DNA of 64,000 nt from Gammaproteobacteria bacterium (GTDB taxonomy: Bacteria > Pseudomonadota > Gammaproteobacteria > Acidiferrobacterales > Sulfurifustaceae). Under the pieces are notes generated by a model that did no database searches, was not told where the DNA came from, and saw nothing but the letters and a program-made list of their open reading frames with translations. Where the stretch lies: the NCBI GenBank assembly GCA_016199745.1, contig JACQFZ010000050.1, forward strand, positions 1 through 64,000, in the 5' to 3' direction. Made by a program: the position numbers and the translations under genes. Positions 26,506 to 34,211 of the stretch are shown here, one piece after another (the first letter of the stretch is position 1; every line of letters starts with the position of its first letter).

Positions 26506-27696
26506 TTAAAACGTGTAACGAATGCCAAAACCAAAACCGGTCGGATCAGCGCCGACAGCCGGCGAAATGGCGTTGCCGTCGAAGTCGTATTTGGCACGTT
26601 CGTTATTTGTTACGCGACTGTAGAACGTCTTCAGCATGGTTTGCTTGGAGAAAACGTAGTTGTAACCGACGACGTATTGACTCGCTTTAGAGTCGACATC
26701 GTTGCACGCAGAGCCGTCGGCATTGCTGCACTTGATCTTGCCGGCCGTGCCGTAGGCGCCGTAAATCTGGTGCGTCTCACCGATGTCCTGCTTAGCGCCG
26801 AGCTGCCAGGCACTTTTCTTTAGATTGCTCTTGCTGGTACCGGTAGCGGTAGAGTCATCGAACTCCATACGATCGAAGATCACGCCGATGGTCGTGCGGC
26901 TGGGAAAGGTGTAGCTGACGCCGGCGCGAGTATCGGTATCTTTGGTGTCGTTGCCGGCGGTGGCCGATTGCGTGGTACCGTTGAGCGTGCCTTTGTCGTA
27001 ACGAACCTCGCGGGCAAGGCGCACGTCGATCGGACCACTGGCGTATTGCAGACCCAAGCTCAACGTCTTGTCATCCAACGCCGGATTAACGTCGCTGTTG
27101 CTCTTGTTTTCATTCGCGCCGAAATAGGCGCGCACGCCGAAACCGCCCCAGCTGGCCGATTCGAAAGCGAGCGCATTTTCGAGCCGGGTGTTGAATTGTG
27201 GGGAAGCGCCGGTGAAGCCGCCGACCTGTGCGATCACCGACTGCGACGATTCGATGCCGGTGGCACCGGGCGAGTAATCGGCGATGCCGCTGATCCAACG
27301 GCCGGCGGCGGTCACACGGCCGAGTTTGAGCGTGCCGACACCATCCATCGCGATGCCGACATAGGTATCACGGGCGCTGCCGAAGATATTTTTGCGATCG
27401 GAGCTATCGGCTTCGAGCTGGATGGTGTTTTCGAACTGGAGCAATCCCTTCAAGCCACTGCCGAGATCAGCCGAACCTTTGAACCCGAGATAAGAACTAT
27501 TGGTGGTGCCGCGCCAACGCGACGGTTTGTTGGGCGTACCGCTGGCGGTCGAACCTTCGGCCTTCACACTTTCATACTGCCCGTCTGCAACGCCGTAAAC
27601 ATTGATGTTGACCGTCTCGGCATAGGCCGGCGCCAGCGCGGTGCCCCCCACCGTGAGTGCGGAACCGATCGCCATCGTCAAAAGTTTCTTGTTCAT
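26506..27696 (-). CDS. outer-membrane general porin (Gram-negative porin family)
   Basis: A 396-residue protein with signal peptide MNKKLLTMAIGSALTVGGTA ending AYA, N-terminal strand NINVYGVADGQYE, the porin motif SSYLGFKGSADLGSGLKGLLQFE, many alternating beta strands, and a C-terminal GFGFGIRYTF ending in Phe, as needed for BAM assembly. It forms a diffusion channel, probably trimeric. A strong GGAGG ribosome site is present. Its upstream element matches that of the AfuA-like importer, suggesting that it admits the same substrate across the outer membrane. Confidence 0.93.
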   Translation of the reverse strand: MNKKLLTMAIGSALTVGGTALAPAYAETVNINVYGVADGQYESVKAEGSTASGTPNKPSRWRGTTNSSYLGFKGSADLGSGLKGLLQFENTIQLEADSSDRKNIFGSARDTYVGIAMDGVGTLKLGRVTAAGRWISGIADYSPGATGIESSQSVIAQVGGFTGASPQFNTRLENALAFESASWGGFGVRAYFGANENKSNSDVNPALDDKTLSLGLQYASGPIDVRLAREVRYDKGTLNGTTQSATAGNDTKDTDTRAGVSYTFPSRTTIGVIFDRMEFDDSTATGTSKSNLKKSAWQLGAKQDIGETHQIYGAYGTAGKIKCSNADGSACNDVDSKASQYVVGYNYVFSKQTMLKTFYSRVTNNERAKYDFDGNAISPAVGADPTGFGFGIRYTF

Positions 27697-27784
27697 CAGG
27701 GTCCTCCGAGTTTGAGTTGACTCTAGTTTTACCGCGCAGATGCACCACTACGTTTTGCCGATTTTTTGCTTGTGTTACTGCACG

Positions 27785-27842
27785 GCGCTTTGTACTACGC
27801 AGAGGGAGGGAGAAGCAGGAATGCGTTACAGTCTGTTACAGT
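27785..27842 (-). promoter_or_regulatory. tandem CTGTAAC operator plus conserved promoter block, copy B
   Basis: The same element as at 24731-24788: ACTGTAACAGACTGTAACGC, ATTC, a 20-nt spacer, GTAGTACAAAGCG. It lies between the porin (minus) and the oxidoreductase gene (plus, start 38 bp away), so it could serve either or both. The spacers differ in sequence while the boxes are identical, which argues for a functional site and not a recent duplication. Confidence 0.7.
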
Positions 27843-27879
27843 TCCCGCCCCACTCGAATCACAATATCGGTAACGGACT

Positions 27880-28950
27880 ATGACGATTGTCCGAGTCGGA
27901 TTAATTGGATATGGCTATTCCGGTGCGACTTTCCATGCGCCGCTGATTGCTACCGTGAATGGATTGGTCATTGCCCGTATCGCTTCTTCCAATGCGGACA
28001 AAGTCCGGCACGATTTTCCCGATGTTACGTTGGCGCAGCACCCAGACGGCGTCATCAGCGCGCCTGATGTCGACCTGATCGTCATTGCGACGCCGAACAA
28101 CACCCATCACTTATTGGCTAAACAAGCGTTGCTCTCCGGCAAACATGTCGTCGTGGAAAAGCCGTTTACGGTAACGACCGCCGAGGCGGCGGAACTGGTC
28201 GAGCTAGCGGCCGAGAAAAATCGAGTCCTCAGCGTGTTTCACAATCGTCGTTGGGATAATGATTTCCTCACGGTCCGACGCTGTATCGAATCCGGCATGC
28301 TTGGGGAAATTAATACGTATGAGTCGCACTTCGATCGTTACCGCCCCGACGTGCGCCAGCGCTGGCGCGAGCAGGACGTGCCCGGAGGCGGCATCCTTTA
28401 CGACCTCGGCTCGCATCTACTCGATCAAGCGCTGGTACTGTTTGGTAGGCCGCACACGCTATTCGCCGACATCGGCATTCAACGCACCGGCGGAGCGGCG
28501 GTAGACTATTTCCACTTGGTGTTGGGCTACGGGGCTAAACGGGTACTGCTGCATTCCGGGGCAATCATTCGACGTTCGGGGCCGCGTTTTCAGGTACACG
28601 GCAGCGTCGGCAGCTACATTAAGCAGGGTCTGGACCCGCAGGAAGACGCGCTGAAGGCGGGTCAACGACCGGGCGACACACGCTGGGGCATCGAACCGGA
28701 AAGCGCCTACGGGCACATCACCCGGGAGCATCAAGGCACCGTTGTCGACGAGAGAGTCGAAACCTTAACCGGCAGCTATCAAACGTACTATCAAGGAATA
28801 TTCGACGCCCTTACCCGCGGCACGCCCGTTCCCGTCCCGGCCGGCGACGCATTGAACGTCATACAAATGATCGAGCACGCACGACGAAGCAGCCGCGAAC
28901 AAAGAGTCATTGCCGTGAATAAGGAGTTAACACATGCAACAGCACATTAA
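27880..28950 (+). CDS. Gfo/Idh/MocA-family oxidoreductase
   Basis: A 356-residue protein with an N-terminal Rossmann fold ([18 protein letters not shown]), the family motif [10 protein letters not shown], and a C-terminal alpha/beta domain with [11 protein letters not shown]. These enzymes oxidise or reduce sugars, inositols or related compounds using NAD(P). The substrate is not known. Its 3' end overlaps gmhA by 17 nt, and AAGGAG for gmhA lies inside its last codons, so the two are translationally coupled. Confidence 0.88.
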   Translation: MTIVRVGLIGYGYSGATFHAPLIATVNGLVIARIASSNADKVRHDFPDVTLAQHPDGVISAPDVDLIVIATPNNTHHLLAKQALLSGKHVVVEKPFTVTTAEAAELVELAAEKNRVLSVFHNRRWDNDFLTVRRCIESGMLGEINTYESHFDRYRPDVRQRWREQDVPGGGILYDLGSHLLDQALVLFGRPHTLFADIGIQRTGGAAVDYFHLVLGYGAKRVLLHSGAIIRRSGPRFQVHGSVGSYIKQGLDPQEDALKAGQRPGDTRWGIEPESAYGHITREHQGTVVDERVETLTGSYQTYYQGIFDALTRGTPVPVPAGDALNVIQMIEHARRSSREQRVIAVNKELTHATAH

Positions 28951-29518
28951 AAACGCTTTAGGAGAAGCGCGAGCCGCGCTGGATGCGCTTCTGAATAACG
29001 AAGGTACACTCAGCGCTATCAGCCGCGCCGCAACCTTGCTGATCGACACCATCGACGCCGACGGCCGAATGTTTTCTTGCGGTAACGGCGGCTCGATGTG
29101 CGACGCTATGCACTTCGCTGAAGAAATCACCGGCCGCTTCCGCAAAGACCGCCGCGCCTTCGCCGCCACCGCCATCAGCGATCCCGGACATTTATCGTGC
29201 GTCGGCAACGACTACGGCTACGACGAAGTATTCGCGCGTTATATGCAAGCGCACGGCCGCAAAGGCGACTGCTTGGTGGCCATCAGCACCAGCGGCAGCA
29301 GCAAGAACATCCTACGCGCCGCCGAGGTCTGTCGGTCGCAAGGTATCTCAGTGATCGCGCTGACCGGCAAACCCGGTTCGACGCTCGAGCAACTGGCCGA
29401 CGTTTGTATCTGCACACCGGGCGGACAGTTCGCCGATCGGGTGCAGGAGCTGCACATCAAAGTCCTGCACATCCTCATTGAACTGATCGAGCGGAAGTTT
29501 TGTCCGGAGAACTACTAA
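28934..29518 (+). CDS. gmhA: phosphoheptose isomerase (SIS domain)
   Basis: A 194-residue protein with SIS-domain motifs [54 protein letters not shown] and [21 protein letters not shown], following E. coli GmhA closely, including the Glu in FAEE and the His in QELHIK used in catalysis. It isomerises sedoheptulose-7-phosphate to D-glycero-D-manno-heptose-7-phosphate for LPS. DiaA is the nearest alternative. Location with an oxidoreductase and a sugar-phosphate importer is unusual, since LPS heptose genes are normally elsewhere. Confidence 0.88.
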   Translation: MQQHIKNALGEARAALDALLNNEGTLSAISRAATLLIDTIDADGRMFSCGNGGSMCDAMHFAEEITGRFRKDRRAFAATAISDPGHLSCVGNDYGYDEVFARYMQAHGRKGDCLVAISTSGSSKNILRAAEVCRSQGISVIALTGKPGSTLEQLADVCICTPGGQFADRVQELHIKVLHILIELIERKFCPENY

Positions 29519-29532
29519 AAACTTCTTTGTCG

Positions 29533-29565
29533 CCCGGATGGAGGCGCGAAGCGCCGTAATCCGGG
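29533..29565. repeat. CCCGGAT...ATCCGGG REP-like palindrome, copy 1
   Basis: CCCGGATGGAGGCGCGAAGC at 29533-29552, continuing GCCGTAATCCGGG. The same unit in reverse orientation is at 47766-47798. This is a known type of dispersed palindrome in proteobacterial genomes. It lies after gmhA and may also end its transcript. Confidence 0.75.
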
Positions 29566-29618
29566 AAGCTGCCCTCACTGCGTCCGGTTGGACGACTATT
29601 GGGCATTCGTTTAGTGAA

Positions 29619-30065
29619 TCACGGTAGCTGCTTGTCGAACACATTCTGGTTTTTCTTGATGACATAGGCCAGCTTCTCATAAAACTGCTTCGCGTTTGCC
29701 CGCATCGAATTACTACGGACACGGATTTTCGAACACGATTTCTCCAAAGCCCATTGCTCCGCTACACCTACTAACTCTTTGCCTATGCCATGGCCTCGCT
29801 CCGTTTCCGCAACTACCACTCCCCGAATTTCTGCAAACGGAGCGCTCCCCAATGATTCGACCCTGCAAACATGAATCCAGCCAACAATAGTACCGGCCAA
29901 CTCCGCAACGAATACGGAATGGTCCGCTCTAGAGCAAATAGCGGAAAGCCGAGGTCCCATCTCGATTGCTGAGGCGGAATAGCCCAAGTCGCCGGCGAGA
30001 GCAGAGATCACTTCAACATCTCTAGAAGTTGCAGATCGCGTTGTGACTTGTCGTAGTTTTTTCAT
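29619..30065 (-). CDS. GNAT-family N-acetyltransferase
   Basis: A 148-residue protein with the GNAT core: IVGWIHVCRV (beta 4) and the acetyl-CoA loop VVAETERGHGIGKELV (R/Q-x-x-G-x-G/A variant), ending AKQFYEKLAY. The acceptor is unknown. It is the leftmost of several small minus-strand genes with flanking attC-like sequences, and its codon use appears less GC-rich than that of the core genes. Confidence 0.85.
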   Translation of the reverse strand: MKKLRQVTTRSATSRDVEVISALAGDLGYSASAIEMGPRLSAICSRADHSVFVAELAGTIVGWIHVCRVESLGSAPFAEIRGVVVAETERGHGIGKELVGVAEQWALEKSCSKIRVRSNSMRANAKQFYEKLAYVIKKNQNVFDKQLP

Positions 30066-30087
30066 CTCGGATGTTTGTGTTCATTCT

Positions 30088-30175
30088 GCCCAACGCGTTG
30101 TGGAATGGCCCCACCCCGAACCGAATCAAAGGCGGCAATCGCGTAACAGCGTCTGCTCGAACTAAAGGTGAGGCT
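30088..30175 (-). repeat. attC-like recombination site after the HIT gene
   Basis: On the minus strand it starts GCCTCAC at 30169-30175 (imperfect R'' box), has GTTCGAGCAGACGC and ends GTTGGGC (30088-30094, matching R' GTTRRRY). The size (88 bp) and the GTTCGAG block at the same offset match the site at 31190-31260. Pairing of R'' with R' is 5 of 7. Confidence 0.4.
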
Positions 30176-30179
30176 TAAC

Positions 30180-30587
30180 TTAAAGATGTTGTCGGATTAG
30201 CGCTGCCTGACGATCCAGCTCCTCTTTGGATCTCGTTATCACTTCGCCAGCAAGTTGCCGTTTACTCGTGATATCTAGCCGCGAGTTTATGGGAACCAAG
30301 TGAAAATGCGCATGCTGCACGTCTAGACCCATTGCGACTAAAGCAACGCGTTTCGGGGTTACCGCCTTTAATATTGCATTCGCCATCAATCGTGCTGCAA
30401 CCATTAGTTGCTCGATCTCGAGGGGCGGCGTCGAAAATATGTCCTCGTAGTGATTCCTCGGCATGACGAGAACATGTCCAGGATTTTCAGGGTCTAGCGG
30501 CACGAAACAAATTGTATGCGCATCTTCATAGACGAGTGAACATTCAATTTTTTTGCTGATGATGGAGCAAAAGACGCAGTCGTTCAT
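30180..30587 (-). CDS. HIT-family nucleotide hydrolase/transferase
   Basis: A 135-residue protein with an N-terminal CVFCSII and the histidine triad HAHFHLVP (H-x-H-x-H) near residue 94, plus the family segment GHVLVMPRNHYEDIF. HIT proteins hydrolyse dinucleoside polyphosphates or AMP-linked compounds. The substrate is unassigned. It is a single gene in a cassette-like arrangement, followed by an attC-like site. Confidence 0.88.
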   Translation of the reverse strand: MNDCVFCSIISKKIECSLVYEDAHTICFVPLDPENPGHVLVMPRNHYEDIFSTPPLEIEQLMVAARLMANAILKAVTPKRVALVAMGLDVQHAHFHLVPINSRLDITSKRQLAGEVITRSKEELDRQAALIRQHL

Positions 30588-30661
30588 TTGTTACCTAATG
30601 ATCTGCTTGAAGCGCCGAGGAAAGCGCGCGGCGCTTTACGAGGTTGTACCCGAAGCGGTTT

Positions 30662-31175
30662 CTATTCGATAACGGACCCAACAGGCGACCCGCATTGACT
30701 GCAGTATTTATCATTTGCCTGTAGAGGGTGCCCATTTCTACACCTGCGTACAACATCGTTATCGGCAACCTGAATAGCAGAATACAGAATGGCATATGCC
30801 GCAAAATAAAAAATTAGCCAATGCCCAGAAAAGCCTCGAATAGTACTAGCTTCATTTCCCGAGGTAGCATCAAGTGCCATAAACGCAAAAAAAGCTTAAT
30901 AAAGCGTACCCAAATAGGACATAAAACGTTTTTCTCATCCAGGGAGGGCAGCCACGCAAAGTGGCCTTCCACAAATCTTTCTGCGGAAACTCCTTCGACA
31001 AACGTCGTGACGCCAGTACTGCTGGCAGCCAAACAATAAAAATACCGACATGCAATGGCCAAGGATTGAAGCCAAACGGCTTTCCAATTCCCATGTAGCC
31101 CGCTAGATGCGCAATGAGGCTCGCCAGAAAACCAGCCAATGCTAAGTACATAAAGGGTTTAAGGAGGCTGTTCAT
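30662..31175 (-). pseudogene. membrane protein with C-terminal zinc ribbon, split by a frameshift in a T7 tract
   Basis: The upstream frame (31175-30870) encodes 101 residues with three hydrophobic segments and ends FFCVYGT. The second frame (30880-30662) continues with RGFSGHWLIFYFAAYAILYSA and a zinc ribbon CRNGHPLQANDKYCSQCG. Seven As at 30887-30893 (T7 in the gene) separate them; one T fewer gives LLSFFAFMALDATSGNE and a single protein of about 170 residues. It could be a null allele, a phase-variable or slippage-decoded gene, or a sequencing error. Function unknown. Confidence 0.7.
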
Positions 31176-31189
31176 GTTTTTCTCTTACA

Positions 31190-31260
31190 GCTAAACCGCG
31201 CCGAGATAACAGCAAACCCGGCGTCGTTTCACCACATCCGCCTCGAACCGGTTGTTAGAC
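31190..31260 (-). repeat. attC-like recombination site after the histidine phosphatase gene
   Basis: On the minus strand, GTCTAAC (31254-31260, a perfect RYYYAAC R'' box whose TAA is the stop codon of the phosphatase gene), AACCGGTTCGAGGCGGA, and at the far end GTTTAGC (31190-31196, one mismatch to GTTRRRY). The length is 71 bp. A stop codon inside the R'' box is typical of integron cassettes. Confidence 0.5.
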
Positions 31261-31803
31261 TTTTTCATAAACGCTCACGCTCCAATATTTGCTTTGGGGT
31301 CTTCCGCCTCGCCAACCCATGGCGTTGAGCTCTTTGGCAATCAGATGATTCATGATGCCATGGCCGACGAGCAGAACAGAACCTTGCGCCGAAAGAGCAA
31401 TGAGTTTGTCGGCTGCGGCCTTGGCGCGACGTCTGGTGGCTCGGATCGACTCGGCGCCTCTGGAATAACCGAAGAACCAAAGCATGCGAAATATCGCCGC
31501 CCAAACAAGTGGGGGAAGCCAAGGGTAGCGCACGAGTGCAAATGGAAGCTCAGCCTCGCTAAATAGGGCGTCTACGACCGCGGGAACCTTGTCCAGAGCG
31601 CGCGCCGATGACAACGCTCGGCGCGCAGTACTTGAAACAACAATAGTTGCTGACTTCATTAGCTCTGTACTTTTGTTTGGGATCTGCCCGATTTCAACTT
31701 CAGAGCGATCGTAATGTTCGATCCATTGCGCCATCTGAACTGGTGCAATCCAAACATCCAAGGACAAGTTCGGCTTTCCATGCCGCATGAGCATGATCGT
31801 CAT
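31255..31803 (-). CDS. histidine phosphatase superfamily protein (SixA/PhoE-like)
   Basis: A 182-residue protein with the RHG motif at LMRHGKP (His8 is the phosphate acceptor), the arginine in SSTARRALSSA and a second histidine in VLLVGHGIMNH. A hydrophobic stretch near the middle (LPPLVWAAIFRMLWFF) is unusual for the family. The substrate is unknown. It is the upstream member of the cassette-like group and its stop codon overlaps the attC-like R'' box. Confidence 0.8.
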   Translation of the reverse strand: MTIMLMRHGKPNLSLDVWIAPVQMAQWIEHYDRSEVEIGQIPNKSTELMKSATIVVSSTARRALSSARALDKVPAVVDALFSEAELPFALVRYPWLPPLVWAAIFRMLWFFGYSRGAESIRATRRRAKAAADKLIALSAQGSVLLVGHGIMNHLIAKELNAMGWRGGRPQSKYWSVSVYEKV

Positions 31804-31911
31804 TGAGGAGAGAACCTAATGAATGATAAGGGCTCCCCCCTGCCCCTAACGGCATCAACGTGCCAGATTGAAGTCGGTTCAACTCAATCAACGGAACAGG
31901 AGGAGTCGGCC

Positions 31912-32090
31912 ATGAACGTTACTGCGATCGGGATTGATCTGGCAAAAAACACCTTCAGCGTGCATGCCACGGATGATCGAAGCAAAACGGTGTTTCGTAA
32001 AAATATCAGTCGCGCCAAGTTGTTACTCTTTATGGCCGAGCAACCAGCGAGTCGGATCGGTCTGGAAGCCTGTTCGGCGGCACCAATGCT
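31912..32090 (+). mobile_element. IS110/IS1111-type transposase remnant (first 60 residues)
   Basis: From the ATG at 31912 (GGAGGAG upstream) the frame encodes MNVTAIGIDLAKNTFSVHAT, then SRAKLLLFMAEQPASRIGLEAC, the N-terminus of IS110-family DEDD transposases. Similarity stops abruptly near 32090, where the 3' end of the SRPBCC gene begins on the other strand. The frame stays open to 32313, but only antisense to that gene. The catalytic Ser domain is missing, so it is inactive. Confidence 0.82.
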
Positions 32091-32535
32091 AGCCGGGAAT
32101 CTCGGCTTCGACGAGTTGCGCGAGAAGAATGAGCGATTCTTGCCAACCGAGATAGCAAGCCTCGGCCGGAATGGCTGCCGGTATCCCTTCTTGGACGATG
32201 TTCACGTCAGTACCGCAAAAAACTTTCTTCAACGATATCGTCGTCTGCATTTCTCCGGGCAAGTTCGGGTCGTCGAATTTGTCGGTGTGACGGATTCGTT
32301 CGTTGGGTACTAGTTCTAGATACTTTCCGCCGAACGAGTGGCTGTGGCCGGTGGTGAAGTTGGTGAATGACATCTTAAAGCTACCGCCGACTTTCGGATC
32401 TATTTGGTGAATCTTTCCGGTAAAACCATTCGGTGGAAGCCACTTGGCCAAGGCGTCGGCATCGAGAAACGCCCGATAGATTCTCTCTGGGGTAGCACGG
32501 AGTACACGGTGAAGCTGGACGGCATTTGTGAGCAT
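32089..32535 (-). CDS. SRPBCC/AHSA1-domain protein
   Basis: A 148-residue START-like fold with the family pattern TPERIYRAFLDADALAKWLPP, VGGSFKMSFTNF, GKYLELVPNERIRHTDKF and a C-terminal GWQESLILLAQLVE. Such proteins bind hydrophobic ligands or act with transcription factors; nothing specific can be inferred. It has a good GAGAGGTGA ribosome site. It abuts the IS110 remnant tail to tail. Confidence 0.85.
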   Translation of the reverse strand: MLTNAVQLHRVLRATPERIYRAFLDADALAKWLPPNGFTGKIHQIDPKVGGSFKMSFTNFTTGHSHSFGGKYLELVPNERIRHTDKFDDPNLPGEMQTTISLKKVFCGTDVNIVQEGIPAAIPAEACYLGWQESLILLAQLVEAEIPG

Positions 32536-32810
32536 GGTGACTTCACCTCTCGATGGGTTGTGATGCTTAACGCTGTTTTAAACCGGCGCGGAGCGCAACT
32601 CCAGAACATTAACAGACATTCGTCTTCTGCTCTTTTGACCCCGTTGATCATAGTTGAGCTTTCATTCTTCCGTTGACGCTGAGTCACGAGCGGCCGGTTG
32701 TATTCCTCGGGGTTATCGCTCTCACGCAATCTTATGCCGCCGGGTTTCAGCGCATCAAAGATCTCTTTCAGTGCCGCTTGCCTGAGATCGCACGCCGCTC
32801 GATGAATGGG

Positions 32811-33659
32811 TTAGCTACCGCTTGCCGTGGTGGAAGCACGAAAAAGCGCATTGAGCTCCCGTCCCGCTGAGCCGACGAATCCATCGAACTTACCTTCGTC
32901 CGCCAACAATCGCGCGGCGCGCATGAAACCAAGCCATGCTGAGCTCGCAAGCGCGCCACCGACACTCACCCGCCGCACACCCAAAGCGGCGACATCCGAC
33001 ACCGTAAGCTCGCTCGCCCAGCCGATAAGCAGATTCACCGGCTTTGGCGCAACGGCGTCGACCACAGCAACGATCTGCTCGCGAGTGCGTAACGCCGGCG
33101 CATAGAGACAATCCGCTCCGACTTGCGCGTAGGCTTTGAGCCGCGCAATCGTCTCGTCAAGATCGGGGCGGCCCACCAAAAAGCACTCGGCACGTGCAAC
33201 CAGCAGGACCTCGCCCCCTGCCCGGTCAATGGCTTTGCGCGCCGCGCGCAACCGCTCCACCGCCACGTCCAGCGAATGCAGTGGTTGCGCCGCATCGCCC
33301 GTAGAGTCTTCTATCGATAGCCCGGCAATGCCAGTCTCAACAGCAAGGCGCACGCTCTCCGTCACGTCCGCCGCGTCGAGCGCAAACCCGCTTTCGAAGT
33401 CAGCATTGACGGGCAGATCGGTAGCATCCACCAACTGGCGTAGGTGTCCGAGCACCCTATCGCGAGTGATGCCGCCATCAGCGTATCCGCTCGACCAGGC
33501 AAAACCGGCACTGGTCGTGGCCAGCGCTTTGAAGCCCAAGCTCTGCAGGAAACGCGCACTGCCTACGTCCCAGGGGTTGGGAATGACGAAGCATCCTGTC
33601 TCGTGCAGTTGTCGGAAGGTACGGCGCTTGTCGGCGATGCTCGGACGAGTTGAGGTCAT
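32811..33659 (-). CDS. PEP mutase/isocitrate lyase superfamily protein
   Basis: A 282-residue TIM-barrel protein with FVIPNPWDVGSARFLQ, LATTSAGFAWSSGY, VNADFESGF and LSIEDSTGD, the family's metal-binding and substrate motifs. Members include carboxyphosphonoenolpyruvate mutase, oxaloacetate decarboxylase and 2-methylisocitrate lyase-like enzymes. The typical lyase loop K-x-R-x-C is not seen, so a lyase of the oxaloacetase or decarboxylase type is as likely as a mutase. No phosphonate genes are next to it. Confidence 0.82.
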   Translation of the reverse strand: MTSTRPSIADKRRTFRQLHETGCFVIPNPWDVGSARFLQSLGFKALATTSAGFAWSSGYADGGITRDRVLGHLRQLVDATDLPVNADFESGFALDAADVTESVRLAVETGIAGLSIEDSTGDAAQPLHSLDVAVERLRAARKAIDRAGGEVLLVARAECFLVGRPDLDETIARLKAYAQVGADCLYAPALRTREQIVAVVDAVAPKPVNLLIGWASELTVSDVAALGVRRVSVGGALASSAWLGFMRAARLLADEGKFDGFVGSAGRELNALFRASTTASGS

Positions 33660-34211
33660 GGATACTCCGATGCAATGGGTGGCAGTTGCGCGGCGGCTAA
33701 CGCGTCAACGTCTAAAAAATTGATACCGCCCAATCGATATCCTCGTTTCGAAAAAACTAGGGCGGCTACCAAACGTGTTCGTGTCATTCGTTCAATGTTG
33801 AACCTAATACGCTTATCCGTTTCGTGCAACGGACAAAAGAATGGACCGCCAAATATAGATGCGGCTTCAAGAACGTTCCTTTTTTCGGGTTCCGTTTTTT
33901 ATTAGCTCGGCGATTCGAGCAAGTGGACACTTGCCTTGTTAAACGTCCCAGCCTCCCTCGTGAACGATAATAAAGAACAATTAAGCCATTCAACTGACAA
34001 AAGTGCCTTGCCACAACAAAGCCATAGGGCTTAAGGTACCGCCCCTTACGGTCACGTGGCTTTGCCCTTTCGCGCCCCGACTCGGGTTCCTGGGAGAACG
34101 AGAAATGCCGATGGAACAAAACGACACCGGTCAACAATGCCGGTTCAGGTCTATGCCTCGGTACTGCCCGAAAACTAAAAGCACATACCTAAATTAGAGA
34201 GAGAGGACCCA
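33660..34211. other. intergenic region upstream of the beta-lactamase-like gene, no gene seen
   Basis: 552 bp. Open frames on the minus strand (33784-34137) have no recognisable protein character. At 34017-34064 there is a pair of 8-bp arms CAAAGCCA/TGGCTTTG enclosing GC-rich, partly self-complementary sequence, which might be a structured leader for the gene that starts at 34212. I cannot match it to a known riboswitch. Confidence 0.4.

Noticed and set aside
33784-34137. 117-codon frame in the intergenic gap before the beta-lactamase-like gene
   Set aside because: No ribosome site, no recognisable domain and low-complexity basic composition; treated as non-coding.
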